DNA of 16,344 nt from an archaeon (GTDB lineage: Archaea; Nanobdellota; Nanobdellia; Woesearchaeales; ARS49). Of this stretch, positions 6,391 to 13,994 are shown piece by piece. Numbering within the stretch: the stretch's first letter is position 1; every line of letters begins with the position of its first letter. Where the stretch lies: the NCBI GenBank assembly GCA_016213425.1, contig JACRAI010000129.1, positions 1 to 16,344 of the forward strand. The letters are read 5' to 3'. A program made the translations under genes and the position numbers. The notes beneath the pieces are model-generated. The model was not told the DNA's origin and made no database searches. It saw only the letters and a program-made list of their open reading frames with translations.

Positions 6391-7641
6391 TTAGAACTGC
6401 TGGTAAGATTCGACTTTTTCGGAGGTTTTTTCAAGCTCTTTTTCTAAACTCTTTTTATTCGACAACAAAGTATACTTGCCACCTCTAAATTCTACTGTTC
6501 CTTTTTCTAAATATTTTAAGTCATCATTAACTACTAATACTGCATCGCCCATTCCTTTAAGCATTTGTTGATAACCTTCTTGAACCATTTCTTTTCTCAT
6601 TTCTGCATTTAATTGCAACGAAGGAACAAGTATTTGTAAACAAAATCCCTCTCTAGAACTGCCTTTCCAATCAGTATTACTCCACAAATATTGCAAATCT
6701 AATTCAGTCTTTAATGTGGGAATTTTTTTTAGCCTTATAAATTGCTCTAAAACGTTATCAAAAGAGAAAGCAGTGTGCAGTCTTTGGTTTGCTAATTCTT
6801 TAACATTAATCAAATAGGTTTTGCCTAAAGTTTCTTCCAGCAAAGTTATCTTGTTGTTAACCGCCCATTTCTTTCCACCAATAGTTTTTGTGTAAGAATG
6901 ATCAACTGTCAGATTGCTTCCACTATGTTCTAAACTTTTAAATGTCAATGGTATAGTGTTGCCTTTTCTTTCAAATGAAACTTTTGAGTATACATCTTTA
7001 AAAATTTCTAATTCTTTGCACGGATTGATTTTTTCTTCGCTGATTATTAATTTTTTACTTCTCAACTCTTCGAGTATTTCTTTCACTGCTCTCGTTTCTA
7101 ATTCTCCGTCAGTTCCTAAACCAAACTCTAACAAATAAGTATCTACATCTAAATTTTTTAGTAATAATAATGATGCAAAATCCATCATTGGTGAAAATAT
7201 TCTAGAATCTTCCTTCCCTCTTGAAAGAATATCTCCCCCAACATCAACTCCTAGAACTAAATCATAATTGTTTTTTTTAACTAAATCTTGTACTTCGCTG
7301 ATAAACTCCCTAGCTCCAGATTTAGTTGATAAATTATAGAATTTATTTATTGGAAGTTGTAAAAATCTAGAATAATTTACGAGTTCAGAGTCAACAAAAG
7401 ATATCTGAGCTAATTCTTTAGAAGAAACAAATCTTTTAACTCTTCCCTCTAAATAATTAATAACTTTTTCTTGTTCACCATTGTAAAAATGAACTGCTCC
7501 AGGGCTTAACATGCCTGCAATATCAACTTGAATTTCTTCTTTTAATAAATGCAGCGCAGGGAGGACTGAACTAACAATATCATTTCCCCCGCCAGTACCT
7601 AAAATTAATGCTTTGTTATACTTTTTTGGTAAACTTATCAT
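6391..7641 (-). CDS. DUF1152-like protein
   Basis: This 416-aa protein resembles the DUF1152 family of archaea and bacteria, whose biochemical role is not known to me. The visible marks are a Rossmann-like N-terminus with a glycine-rich loop (ALILGTGGGNDIVSS, near residues 10-25) and a second conserved motif, LVLGVDVGGDILSRGKED, followed by SPMMDFASLLLL. A third block, LLEFGLGTDGEL, follows. The C-terminal half is less familiar and ends in a charged coiled segment. ATG 7641 is preferred over an upstream TTG (7656) because GGAGAG lies about 6 bases before it and the conserved core begins right after it. It overlaps the ADP-ribosylglycohydrolase gene by 26 bases, so the two are expressed together and may act on the same ADP-ribose-type or nucleotide substrate (inference). 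Confidence 0.72.
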   Translation of the reverse strand: MISLPKKYNKALILGTGGGNDIVSSVLPALHLLKEEIQVDIAGMLSPGAVHFYNGEQEKVINYLEGRVKRFVSSKELAQISFVDSELVNYSRFLQLPINKFYNLSTKSGAREFISEVQDLVKKNNYDLVLGVDVGGDILSRGKEDSRIFSPMMDFASLLLLKNLDVDTYLLEFGLGTDGELETRAVKEILEELRSKKLIISEEKINPCKELEIFKDVYSKVSFERKGNTIPLTFKSLEHSGSNLTVDHSYTKTIGGKKWAVNNKITLLEETLGKTYLINVKELANQRLHTAFSFDNVLEQFIRLKKIPTLKTELDLQYLWSNTDWKGSSREGFCLQILVPSLQLNAEMRKEMVQEGYQQMLKGMGDAVLVVNDDLKYLEKGTVEFRGGKYTLLSNKKSLEKELEKTSEKVESYQQF

Positions 7642-8632
7642 GAATAATCTCTCCAATTCGGACTAAGTGTTCAATGTTTTTTAAGTCTTTCTTCAATGTT
7701 TTTTGAAAAATATCACCGAACCTTGCTCCGGCAAGACTTCCATAAATAGCTCCAGTAGTATCACAATCTCCTCCGTAATTAACTAGTTCTATCAATCCTT
7801 TCACAGGATCCTTCCAGTGCTTTTGAAACATGAATAGTGCAAAAGGATATGACTGGTAAACAACACTTGAACAACCTAAAGTTTTGTATGCAATTTCATC
7901 AGCAACATCTTGATTTTCCTTTATCCATTCTAATCTAGATAGCAAATTTCCCTCTTCATACAAAGTAAATTCTTTAGTTAAAGGTTCTTCATATTTTCTG
8001 CAAACCTCAACAAAAGAATTAACAAATTCCTTTCTTCTAACTTTATTAAGCAAAGAATAAATTGCATGTGCATGCACTATTCCACTGGCAATAGATCTGG
8101 GATCTAAATGAGTGATTTTACTTATTAATCTTGCAAACTCCAATCCTTCATTATATTTGGTTGTTGCATGCATGTAAAAACCAATGGGAGACATCTTCAT
8201 TGCAGGAGCATTACCAGGACCTCCAATAACTCCAGACTCAAAAGGATTTTTTTCTTTAATTAAATTATTTAATGCTTCTCTAGTTGTTCCACCGAAACCT
8301 TTACTATCTTTTATGTAAAGAGTAACGTGGCGGTCTGCTATATCATAAATATCTAGTCTTCCAAGTTCAGCCATAGATTCAGCAATGGTTAATGTAAGAA
8401 TGGTGTCATCAGTATATTCTCCTTTTTTAAAATCTTTAGTCCAATATTTTATTTTTCCAAATTCGTCTTCTTCGACTAAATTTCCTTCATTATCTTTTAC
8501 CAATGCAGGATCAATTAGATTGCTTATTCGTCCAACATATTTTTTTATTTGCTCTCGTTTCCAGCCTTCTACTGGCATACCTAAAGAATCTCCGATTGCA
8601 CACCCAACTAAGCTGGCCGAATAACCCCTCAT
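7616..8632 (-). CDS. ADP-ribosylglycohydrolase (DraG/ARH family)
   Basis: Enzymes of this family remove ADP-ribose from proteins or small molecules using a two-metal centre. The 338-aa protein carries all the signature blocks: GCAIGDSLGMPVEG (10-23), YTDDTILTL with T74, D75 and D76 as metal ligands, ITHLDPRSIASG (H175), and GGDCDTTGAIYGSLAGARFG with D289, D291 and T292. The active site thus looks complete. No nitrogenase genes are nearby, so the name dinitrogenase reductase hydrolase would be misleading. It is first in a two-gene operon with the DUF1152-like gene. A CTTTAAAAATA box about 26 bases upstream of ATG 8632 suggests a leaderless transcript. Confidence 0.93.
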   Translation of the reverse strand: MRGYSASLVGCAIGDSLGMPVEGWKREQIKKYVGRISNLIDPALVKDNEGNLVEEDEFGKIKYWTKDFKKGEYTDDTILTLTIAESMAELGRLDIYDIADRHVTLYIKDSKGFGGTTREALNNLIKEKNPFESGVIGGPGNAPAMKMSPIGFYMHATTKYNEGLEFARLISKITHLDPRSIASGIVHAHAIYSLLNKVRRKEFVNSFVEVCRKYEEPLTKEFTLYEEGNLLSRLEWIKENQDVADEIAYKTLGCSSVVYQSYPFALFMFQKHWKDPVKGLIELVNYGGDCDTTGAIYGSLAGARFGDIFQKTLKKDLKNIEHLVRIGEIIHDKFTKKV

Positions 8633-8652
8633 AAGTGTTGCAACAACACTAT

Positions 8653-8706
8653 TATTTTTAAAGCTTTTGGTCTTAAAACCTCAAAATGTGGCAAAAAAAA
8701 TATAAA
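8653..8706. promoter_or_regulatory. Divergent promoter pair between DraG-type and lipoprotein genes
   Basis: On the minus strand CTTTAAAAATA (8653-8663) is centred about 26 bases before ATG 8632. On the plus strand TATAAA (8701-8706) is centred about 26 bases before ATG 8730. The two boxes are about 40 bases apart. Confidence 0.55.
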
Positions 8707-8729
8707 TCATCCATTTATTAAACAAAATA

Positions 8730-9713
8730 ATGAATGTAAAAAAGTGGATTGCAAAACTATTTCCACTACCTTTATCTCTAGCTTTATCTGGCTGTCTAGG
8801 ATATATAACTAGAGAAGGAAGCTACACCGGGCCAAAGAAAAGACCTGAGTCTGTAGATGTTTATTTTTCTTACTCTCATGAACCTATAAATCCTTTCATT
8901 GAAGTAACAAAAGTTAGCGATAACTACACTGTTAAAAGAATAACTTTCCCAACCGCAATGCATACTAAACCTGAAAATGATACCGTAACTGTAGATTACT
9001 ATGATGTGAATGGAGATCAAAAAACCCCTCTTATAATCGTTTCACCAATATTGGGAGGAAAAAATACTCTTACTGAATTTTTTGCCGAGTATTTTGCTGA
9101 TAGAGGATTTTCAAGTGCGTTAGTTCATCGTCCTAAAGATAAAATTCCTGACAGCAATAATTACGCTCAAGGGTTAGAAGATATTCTTAAACAATCATTA
9201 ATTGATACAAGAAGAGTTATAGATCTTCTAGAAAGTTTTCCCGATATTGACGCAAATAAAATAGGCTCTTTTGGAATAAGCCTCGGTGCTATAAAAAATT
9301 CAACTCTTGCAGGAATAGATTCTAGACTCAAAGTTAATGTCTTTGCTTTAGGAGGCGCAGATATTCCTCATATTCTAGAACGCAGCAGAGAAGGAGGGAT
9401 TGTTGAACAATTAAAACAGGTTAAAGACAAACAACAATTGTTTAGTCAATTGAGAGAAGTTGTCAGATCTGACCCAAAATATTTAGCTCCATATATTGAT
9501 GGAGAAAAAGCTCTGCTTTTTATTGGAATGTTTGACAATGTTGTTCCAGTTTCAAATCAAAAATTGTTAAGAGATTTAATTGGGAAACCATCTGTTTGCT
9601 ATTTATTATCTGGACATTATAGTGCATTATTTTATACTCTTCCCCCATTTAATGTAGTTCAAAGGGTAAGCTATAACTTTTTTAAACAGAAATTTGCCGA
9701 ACTTGATCAATAA
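8730..9713 (+). CDS. Lipobox-bearing alpha/beta hydrolase
   Basis: This 327-aa protein is predicted to be membrane-anchored and to face outward. It has a basic start (MNVKKWIAKL), a hydrophobic stretch and a lipobox LSGC with Cys22 as the lipidation site. The mature part is an alpha/beta hydrolase of the dienelactone-hydrolase/acetyl-xylan-esterase-like type: strand LIIVSPILGG (oxyanion region), nucleophile elbow FGISLG with S184, acid D269 (GMFDNVVP) and H296 (LSGHYSAL), a complete triad. The substrate is not evident. A TATAAA box 26 bases before ATG 8730 makes it leaderless. It is convergent with the next gene, another lipobox hydrolase, with 10 bases between them. Confidence 0.85.
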   Translation: MNVKKWIAKLFPLPLSLALSGCLGYITREGSYTGPKKRPESVDVYFSYSHEPINPFIEVTKVSDNYTVKRITFPTAMHTKPENDTVTVDYYDVNGDQKTPLIIVSPILGGKNTLTEFFAEYFADRGFSSALVHRPKDKIPDSNNYAQGLEDILKQSLIDTRRVIDLLESFPDIDANKIGSFGISLGAIKNSTLAGIDSRLKVNVFALGGADIPHILERSREGGIVEQLKQVKDKQQLFSQLREVVRSDPKYLAPYIDGEKALLFIGMFDNVVPVSNQKLLRDLIGKPSVCYLLSGHYSALFYTLPPFNVVQRVSYNFFKQKFAELDQ

Positions 9714-9723
9714 ACAAATACTT

Positions 9724-11124
9724 TTAATGCTCGAACCAGTTAAATTCTTTATTTAAGTCTATAAATACATAATTTTGATTGCACGCTCTGGCTTCTTCAC
9801 CGCTTGTTCCATCTGCATTAGCAACTTGCAAAGTCATATTAGTCAAATTCCAAATTGCTATCTGTAAATTATCTTTCATTGCTAAAGCTTTGTTAAAATC
9901 TTCTTTAAGCATTTCCTCAGTTATGCGACTGTAATTTTCGCTAATTTTATCATTAATTAAACTATTATTGTGCCCGCCAAAAATAACATCATCAATTTGT
10001 CTGAAAGAAGTATCTGGCTCAACTAAAGATAAAACGTCTTTGAAAGTATCTGCTCCATATACTTGAAATAATTCATGATCTGTAATAAACGCTCTTGACT
10101 TGTCTGTTTTTCCATCACCAATAACATAAACGTATGCATTTGTTCTTTTTGCATTTTCTATTCTTCTAGTAACCTCTTCAAGATTGTTGTCGAACTGTAA
10201 AACATCTCTTAATAAAAAAGGCATAGGAATTCCTTGCAATGTTTCTTTTCTTTCTCCTTCATTTGCTTTGTAATAGGCATCTACTGCATTATTTCCTCTC
10301 ATTTCCACCAAGGTTATTTTTTTTTCATTTAAACCGGTAACAGTTCCAATAAAGCCTGCCCAGCCAACATTAACAAAAGAATTACCTATATCAGGTTTCG
10401 CAATTGTCACAACAGAATTCTTTTGGACCTTCATTGCTAAAGGAAAATCAAGAATTCTTACTTGAAGCATTTCTTTATTGGCAGTCGAATCTTTTCCCAA
10501 AACATAATTACTGCATCCACTTTCTGCAATATCTCCTACTGCCTGATAAAACTGAACTGCATCTAAGCTCACTTCAGCACCATCAGCTAAACCTCTCATT
10601 TCTTCCTTAAAATGTTCAGGTATAAATGGTTCTAATAGATTATATCCGTTTTCTAAATAATATAATTCTTTATTTTTTGATTCTAATTTTTTGTTGAGAT
10701 TTGAAATTAGCTCACTGTCAGTAGTCTCTTTTATTTCATCTTTTAATTCAGAAATCTTTTTATCAAGAACTGCTTCATAAACTCCTCTGAGATTATTGAC
10801 AAAACTTACATTTTCTCTAACTTGTTCTCTTAACAAAATTCCTTGCTGTCTCCCTCTTTCATAAGGAGTGCCTTGCACGTGTAAAACATAAACATGATCG
10901 TCTCCATTTATTACTGATTCCAGTTTAGCTCTTGAAAGAAGCTCTTGCTCGTAAGCACGTTCGTCATCGCTTTTTAATACTCTTCCTTCATCAACATAAT
11001 CAACATAATTGCCTAGCTTATAATTAACACCATGATAAACCATTCTTGCAGTTGCACATCCGGAAAAAGGAAATAAAATTGTTGTCGCAGCAAGAATTTT
11101 TGATAAATCTTTTTTAATGTTCAT
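9724..11124 (-). CDS. Lipobox-bearing C45-type acyltransferase/amidohydrolase
   Basis: This 466-aa protein has a signal segment ending in FSGC (Cys23), a probable lipobox. The mature part resembles peptidase family C45 (acyl-CoA:6-aminopenicillanate acyltransferase-like, N-terminal-nucleophile fold). It has HVQGTPYERGRQQG at 82-95, EEMRGLADGAEVSLDAVQFY, the candidate nucleophile C204 in SGCSNYV, and RILDFP where the family has a RN-x-D-F block. NVGWAGFIGTVTGLNEKKI matches the G-x-NE-K-x region. These enzymes mature by cleavage before the cysteine and act on amide bonds. A lysine/glutamate-rich helical insert lies at about 115-160. TTTATAAAT about 28 bases before the ATG suggests a leaderless mRNA. 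Substrate unknown. Confidence 0.8.
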   Translation of the reverse strand: MNIKKDLSKILAATTILFPFSGCATARMVYHGVNYKLGNYVDYVDEGRVLKSDDERAYEQELLSRAKLESVINGDDHVYVLHVQGTPYERGRQQGILLREQVRENVSFVNNLRGVYEAVLDKKISELKDEIKETTDSELISNLNKKLESKNKELYYLENGYNLLEPFIPEHFKEEMRGLADGAEVSLDAVQFYQAVGDIAESGCSNYVLGKDSTANKEMLQVRILDFPLAMKVQKNSVVTIAKPDIGNSFVNVGWAGFIGTVTGLNEKKITLVEMRGNNAVDAYYKANEGERKETLQGIPMPFLLRDVLQFDNNLEEVTRRIENAKRTNAYVYVIGDGKTDKSRAFITDHELFQVYGADTFKDVLSLVEPDTSFRQIDDVIFGGHNNSLINDKISENYSRITEEMLKEDFNKALAMKDNLQIAIWNLTNMTLQVANADGTSGEEARACNQNYVFIDLNKEFNWFEH

Positions 11125-11145
11125 TTCAAAGCTTGAGAATCAGGT

Positions 11146-11157
11146 TTATTTATAAAT
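11146..11157 (-). promoter_or_regulatory. TATA box of the C45-type gene
   Basis: ATTTATAAATAA on the minus strand is centred about 27 bases upstream of ATG 11124. Confidence 0.5.
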
Positions 11158-11165
11158 TTTTGGAC

Positions 11166-11695
11166 CTATTTCATGCTTGAATAATACTCTTTAATCTGGA
11201 AAAAACTCCAAGGCTTGCAGTCTTCTTTAGAGAATCCCAGAAGATTAATATATTTGTGCAAAATAATATTATCATGAGCTTCTATTTCTAAAAATTCAGG
11301 AATAAAATCATTTTCATCTAAATACTTGTCAAATTCAAATTTAACCCCTTCAATTTCGTAACTAGTTCTTAACTTTCTAGAACTGCTTATAGGAATAAGA
11401 TTTAATTCTTCAAGAATCTCTTTTGTTTTATTTAAATCGCTAACTTCAACTTCCACTTCTTTCAAAGATTTAGCATCCTTATTTTCTTCACTGAATTTCT
11501 TAAAAGTTAATATTGCTTTTTCACCTTCTTTTCTTAATCTTAACAAATTTCTCGCACTGATTATTCTTCCATCTTCAAAATCAAAACTTTCTGCCTTTAT
11601 TTCTCCATTAAAAATTTTTTGGCACCTAGTTTTTTTAATTTTTCTTCAACTTCGACTCTTTTTACTGCTAAAATTTTAACTTCTATTTCTTGCAT
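11166..11695 (-). pseudogene. CYTH-domain (CyaB/ThTPase-like) gene split by a -1 frameshift
   Basis: The minus strand from ATG 11695 reads MQEIEVKILAVKRVEVEEKL, carrying the E-x-E-x-K signature of CYTH enzymes (class IV adenylate cyclases, thiamine or other triphosphatases). The frame then meets a stop about eight codons after KKLGAKK. The rest of the domain continues in another frame: IFNGEIKAESFDFEDGRIIS, then LLRLRKEG, and on to KFEFDKYLDENDFIPEFLEIEA and the stop at 11166. The break lies in a run of six A's and five T's (about 11610-11620). One extra A would restore a single CYTH protein of about 175 aa. This may be a sequencing error, a real mutation, or slippage. A TATATAAATA box about 26 bases upstream of ATG 11695 supports this start. 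Confidence 0.8.
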
Positions 11696-11713
11696 AATCT
11701 CAAATTAGTCTTC

Positions 11714-11726
11714 TTATTTATATAAG
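11714..11726 (-). promoter_or_regulatory. TATA box of the CYTH gene
   Basis: CTTATATAAATAA on the minus strand is centred about 25 bases before ATG 11695, consistent with leaderless transcription. Confidence 0.5.
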
Positions 11727-11747
11727 TTTGTTATACTGTATTTTGGT

Positions 11748-11803
11748 GTATAGAAAGCTTTTTATACTCCCCAAATAACATTGGTAAATCAACCCACGGA
11801 GGT
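11748..11803 (+). promoter_or_regulatory. Promoter, near-palindrome and RBS of the acidic 33-aa gene
   Basis: A 20-base near-palindrome (11748-11767) has GTATA and TATAC ends around AAAGCTTT. Its right half overlaps the TATA-like CTTTTTATAC. A start about 25 bases on would leave a short leader containing GGAGGT at 11798-11803, eight bases before ATG 11812. The palindrome could be an operator. Confidence 0.45.
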
Positions 11804-11811
11804 ATTGGAAA

Positions 11812-11913
11812 ATGCCAAAAAAATATAAAGAAGAATTTGAAGATGATGACGACAAGGATCTTGATGAAGATGAAGATCAAGATGAAGACTCAGACTTTGA
11901 CGACGAGTACTGA
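11812..11913 (+). CDS. 33-aa acidic microprotein
   Basis: The frame reads MPKKYKEEFE and then an almost unbroken Asp/Glu tract (DDDDKDLDEDEDQDEDSDFDDEY), 33 aa in all. It is the shortest gene I support here. The case rests on a strong Shine-Dalgarno GGAGGT eight bases before the ATG, an upstream TATA-like box, and a hairpin-plus-T terminator 26 bases after the stop, together forming a complete single-gene transcription unit. A basic head with a polyacidic tail suggests a nucleic-acid-mimic or chaperone-like peptide, or a metal-binding tail, but no family can be named. Confidence 0.7.
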   Translation: MPKKYKEEFEDDDDKDLDEDEDQDEDSDFDDEY

Positions 11914-11938
11914 TTTATAAATAAAAATTATGGTTTAC

Positions 11939-11970
11939 GCCTCGGCAGTATCTGCCGGCGGCATTTTTTT
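11939..11970 (+). terminator. Hairpin-plus-T7 intrinsic terminator
   Basis: CGGCAG (11943-11948), loop TAT, CTGCCG (11952-11957), flanked by GCC (11939-11941) and GGC further out, then A and seven T's (11964-11970). This is a textbook bacterial-style Rho-independent terminator and by far the most GC-rich spot in its area. It ends the transcript of the acidic microprotein. Confidence 0.75.
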
Positions 11971-12055
11971 GTTTGCTTGATAATAATTTTCTTTTAAATA
12001 TCTTATTGATAACTTTTAAATACCTTCTTTAACTCCTTATGTTAAGGTGTTTTGA

Positions 12056-13306
12056 TTGTTAAAGGAAATAATAGAAAAATTATCTCAAGAGAGTAAAAAG
12101 AAATTCTTAGAACAGTTGTTAGCAAAAGCAAACACTCTTGACAATGAATCTTTTGACTTTGCATATCAATCATCACTTAAATTCAGCATAAATTTAGGTG
12201 CAGAGTATCTGCTTGCCAGAAATCAAAATGAAACCGCAATTTTACTGCTTGAAAACTATCAAAAATATTCTAGTGCTGCAGAATTATGCAAAAAATTAGG
12301 ATTAAAAGACAGAGCTGTAGAAAACTTTGAGAGAGATAAAGAAATTAAAAAAGCAGTAGAAGTTTACTTAGCTGTTTCAGATTACAAAATAGAAACTACT
12401 GAAGTAGTAATTGGTGTAGGTCAAGTAGATTATGTTGATGATTTAGAAAAAACAGAAAAAGGAAATAATCATACTAAAGCAGCCGAACAAGCTTTAAGTT
12501 TAGGAATGGTTAAAAGAGCGGCTAAAAATTTAAAGCTGGCCGGAAGAGAAAAAGAAGCAGAAGAATTACTTAAAAATTCTGATCCAATAAAAGCTGCACA
12601 AGTTTGGGAGAGAAATCGTAAGATAAATAACGCAATAGGTATTCTATTTAGAAATGATCTGCATGATGAAATCGCCTTAACATACGAACGAGCAGGAGAT
12701 TTTTTCAGTGCAGGGATGACTTATTATTACCAGAATAAACTAGAAAAAGCAGTGGAATGCTACAAAAAATCAGGATATAATGAAGGTATTTCTAGAATAT
12801 TTATGCAGTTGGGAAAACAAGAAGAATTAGTAAAACATTGGGAAGAAACAAATAATTCTTTAGCATTAGCAGAATATTATCAAGATAAAGAGCCTTTAAA
12901 ATCTATACAATATTATAAAATAATGAAAAATTATAAAACTGCTGCTGAATGTTTTTTCAAAGCAGGAAAAACTTTCGAAGGATTGAATTTGTTAATTGAA
13001 CACTGCCTTTTTGAATATGCTGTTGAATTAAGTGAAAAACTTGTTCACACAGAGGAAGATGTTAAAAAACTACTTAATTATTGTTACAAAGAGGCAGCAG
13101 TGAAAAATGAGAAAATACAACCAACAAAAGCACTAGAGTTTTACGAAAAATCAGGTGATCAAGAAAAAGTTAAAGAAGTATCATTAAAATTAATGAAAGA
13201 TCAAGCACAATCAGGCAACTTCAAAACTGCTTTAGAATATGCAAGAAAAGCAGAAGATAAAGAAGCTCAAGAATTGTATGAAAATACTTTGAAATTTCAA
13301 AATTAG
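12056..13306 (+). CDS. TPR-like helical repeat protein
   Basis: This 416-aa soluble protein is built almost wholly of paired helices of the tetratricopeptide/alpha-solenoid type. Recurrent units include YSSAAELCKKLGLKDRAVENF, EIALTYERAGDFFSAGMTYY, LEKAVECYKKSGYNEG, YKTAAECFFKAGKTFEG and ALEFYEKSGDQEKVKEV, with the A-x-x-Y/F-x-K-x-G spacing typical of such repeats. It probably acts as a protein-protein scaffold. The start must be TTG 12056, because an in-frame TGA lies directly before it and no ATG follows near the conserved N-terminus. AAGGTG at 12044-12049 is a fitting ribosome binding site. A TATA-like TTTTAAATA lies at about 12014-12022. No membrane or signal segment is present. Confidence 0.82.
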   Translation: MLKEIIEKLSQESKKKFLEQLLAKANTLDNESFDFAYQSSLKFSINLGAEYLLARNQNETAILLLENYQKYSSAAELCKKLGLKDRAVENFERDKEIKKAVEVYLAVSDYKIETTEVVIGVGQVDYVDDLEKTEKGNNHTKAAEQALSLGMVKRAAKNLKLAGREKEAEELLKNSDPIKAAQVWERNRKINNAIGILFRNDLHDEIALTYERAGDFFSAGMTYYYQNKLEKAVECYKKSGYNEGISRIFMQLGKQEELVKHWEETNNSLALAEYYQDKEPLKSIQYYKIMKNYKTAAECFFKAGKTFEGLNLLIEHCLFEYAVELSEKLVHTEEDVKKLLNYCYKEAAVKNEKIQPTKALEFYEKSGDQEKVKEVSLKLMKDQAQSGNFKTALEYARKAEDKEAQELYENTLKFQN

Positions 13307-13360
13307 ATCTAATCTGGATTTTATCCGTTCCTTCTAGGATTTCATTTAAAAACGCGAAAA

Positions 13361-13369
13361 CTTTAAAAG
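13361..13369 (+). promoter_or_regulatory. Box A of tRNA-Gln
   Basis: CTTTAAAAG is centred about 29 bases before the first tRNA base, the spacing expected of an archaeal TATA box. Confidence 0.45.
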
Positions 13370-13394
13370 ACAAAGCTAACTTTCAAAGGCTGAC

Positions 13395-13469
13395 AGCCCC
13401 GTAGTGTAGTTCGGTCCATCATTCCAGACTTTGGATCTGGGGACGGCGGTTCAAATCCGCCCGGGGCTA
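13395..13469 (+). tRNA. tRNA-Gln (anticodon UUG)
   Basis: The sequence folds as a complete cloverleaf of 75 bases. The acceptor is AGCCCCG (13395-13401) with CGGGGCT (13462-13468) and discriminator A. A short D arm contains the GG pair (13413-13414). The anticodon stem is CCAGA/TCTGG, with loop CTTTGGA giving anticodon TTG (13431-13433). The T arm is GGCGG/CCGCC with loop TTCAAAT. The first pair is A-U, usual for archaeal tRNA-Gln. There is no intron, and CCA is not encoded (TCA follows the discriminator). Confidence 0.96.
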
Positions 13470-13480
13470 TCACATTTTCT

Positions 13481-13945
13481 TTAAGGCCCCTCTAGAACTT
13501 TATCATATTTTTTAGGTGTGTCTATGCAGTACTTTTCTTCAGAAAAATCCATTAAATTGATTGTATACTCCCAGTTTTCATGTAATTCAACTATTGCAAG
13601 TTTAACTATGAATCCTAGCTCTTTTGCTTTATTATATACTTGATGGGTAGATAATGTCATCTTGGGCATGAAAGCCAGGTCTACTGCATATTTGTTTTTT
13701 GTTTTTACCTCGTATAATATCACTTCTTTTTTTCTTTTCTCAAAAATAACTTCTATTGCATCTATAGAATACCAATTGTCTTTGATAAAATTTAATTGAG
13801 ACTCAGTTAAGTGTCTTCTGTATATAGTGAAATACTTTTGTTTACTGAAAAATCTAGGCAAAATTGCCCACTTGCGAGTCATTTTAAACATGCATTCCCC
13901 AATAGTCCCTTTAAACGATCCGTTAATTTTTCTGAGGTTGTACAT
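13481..13945 (-). CDS. PD-(D/E)xK nuclease-like protein
   Basis: This 154-aa basic protein shows the core of the PD-(D/E)xK nuclease fold. It has an N-terminal GTIGE (13-17) equivalent to the GE helix motif of Hjc-type resolvases, then SIDAIEVIF with D62, and ILYEVKTKNKY with E79 and K81 at the end of the next strand. A helix and strand region, LSTHQVYNKAKELGFIVKLAIVEL, follows, as in archaeal Hjc and related restriction-like nucleases. It ends 11 bases from the tRNA-Gln 3' end, facing it. A TATA-like box about 26 bases before ATG 13945 suggests a leaderless mRNA, with a hairpin-forming repeat between them. The exact substrate (branched DNA, foreign DNA, repair) cannot be told. Confidence 0.72.
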   Translation of the reverse strand: MYNLRKINGSFKGTIGECMFKMTRKWAILPRFFSKQKYFTIYRRHLTESQLNFIKDNWYSIDAIEVIFEKRKKEVILYEVKTKNKYAVDLAFMPKMTLSTHQVYNKAKELGFIVKLAIVELHENWEYTINLMDFSEEKYCIDTPKKYDKVLEGP

Positions 13946-13946
13946 G

Positions 13947-13973
13947 AAAAATAGAAATATTCTATTTTTTAAG
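13947..13973 (-). promoter_or_regulatory. Nuclease promoter with inverted repeat
   Basis: AAAAATAGA (13947-13955) and TCTATTTTT (13961-13969) form a perfect 9-bp inverted repeat with a 5-base spacer, directly upstream of the nuclease ATG at 13945. Its outer arm overlaps the TATA-like CTTAAAAAATA (13963-13973, minus strand). It could be an operator, though the AT content makes chance likely to contribute. Confidence 0.4.
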
Positions 13974-13994
13974 TGTATTTCTGTGAAAATTATA

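Noticed and set aside
13450..13500. Possible attachment site at the tRNA-Gln 3' end.
   Set aside because: I looked for a second copy of the tRNA 3' sequence in the window and saw none. No integrase is present either.
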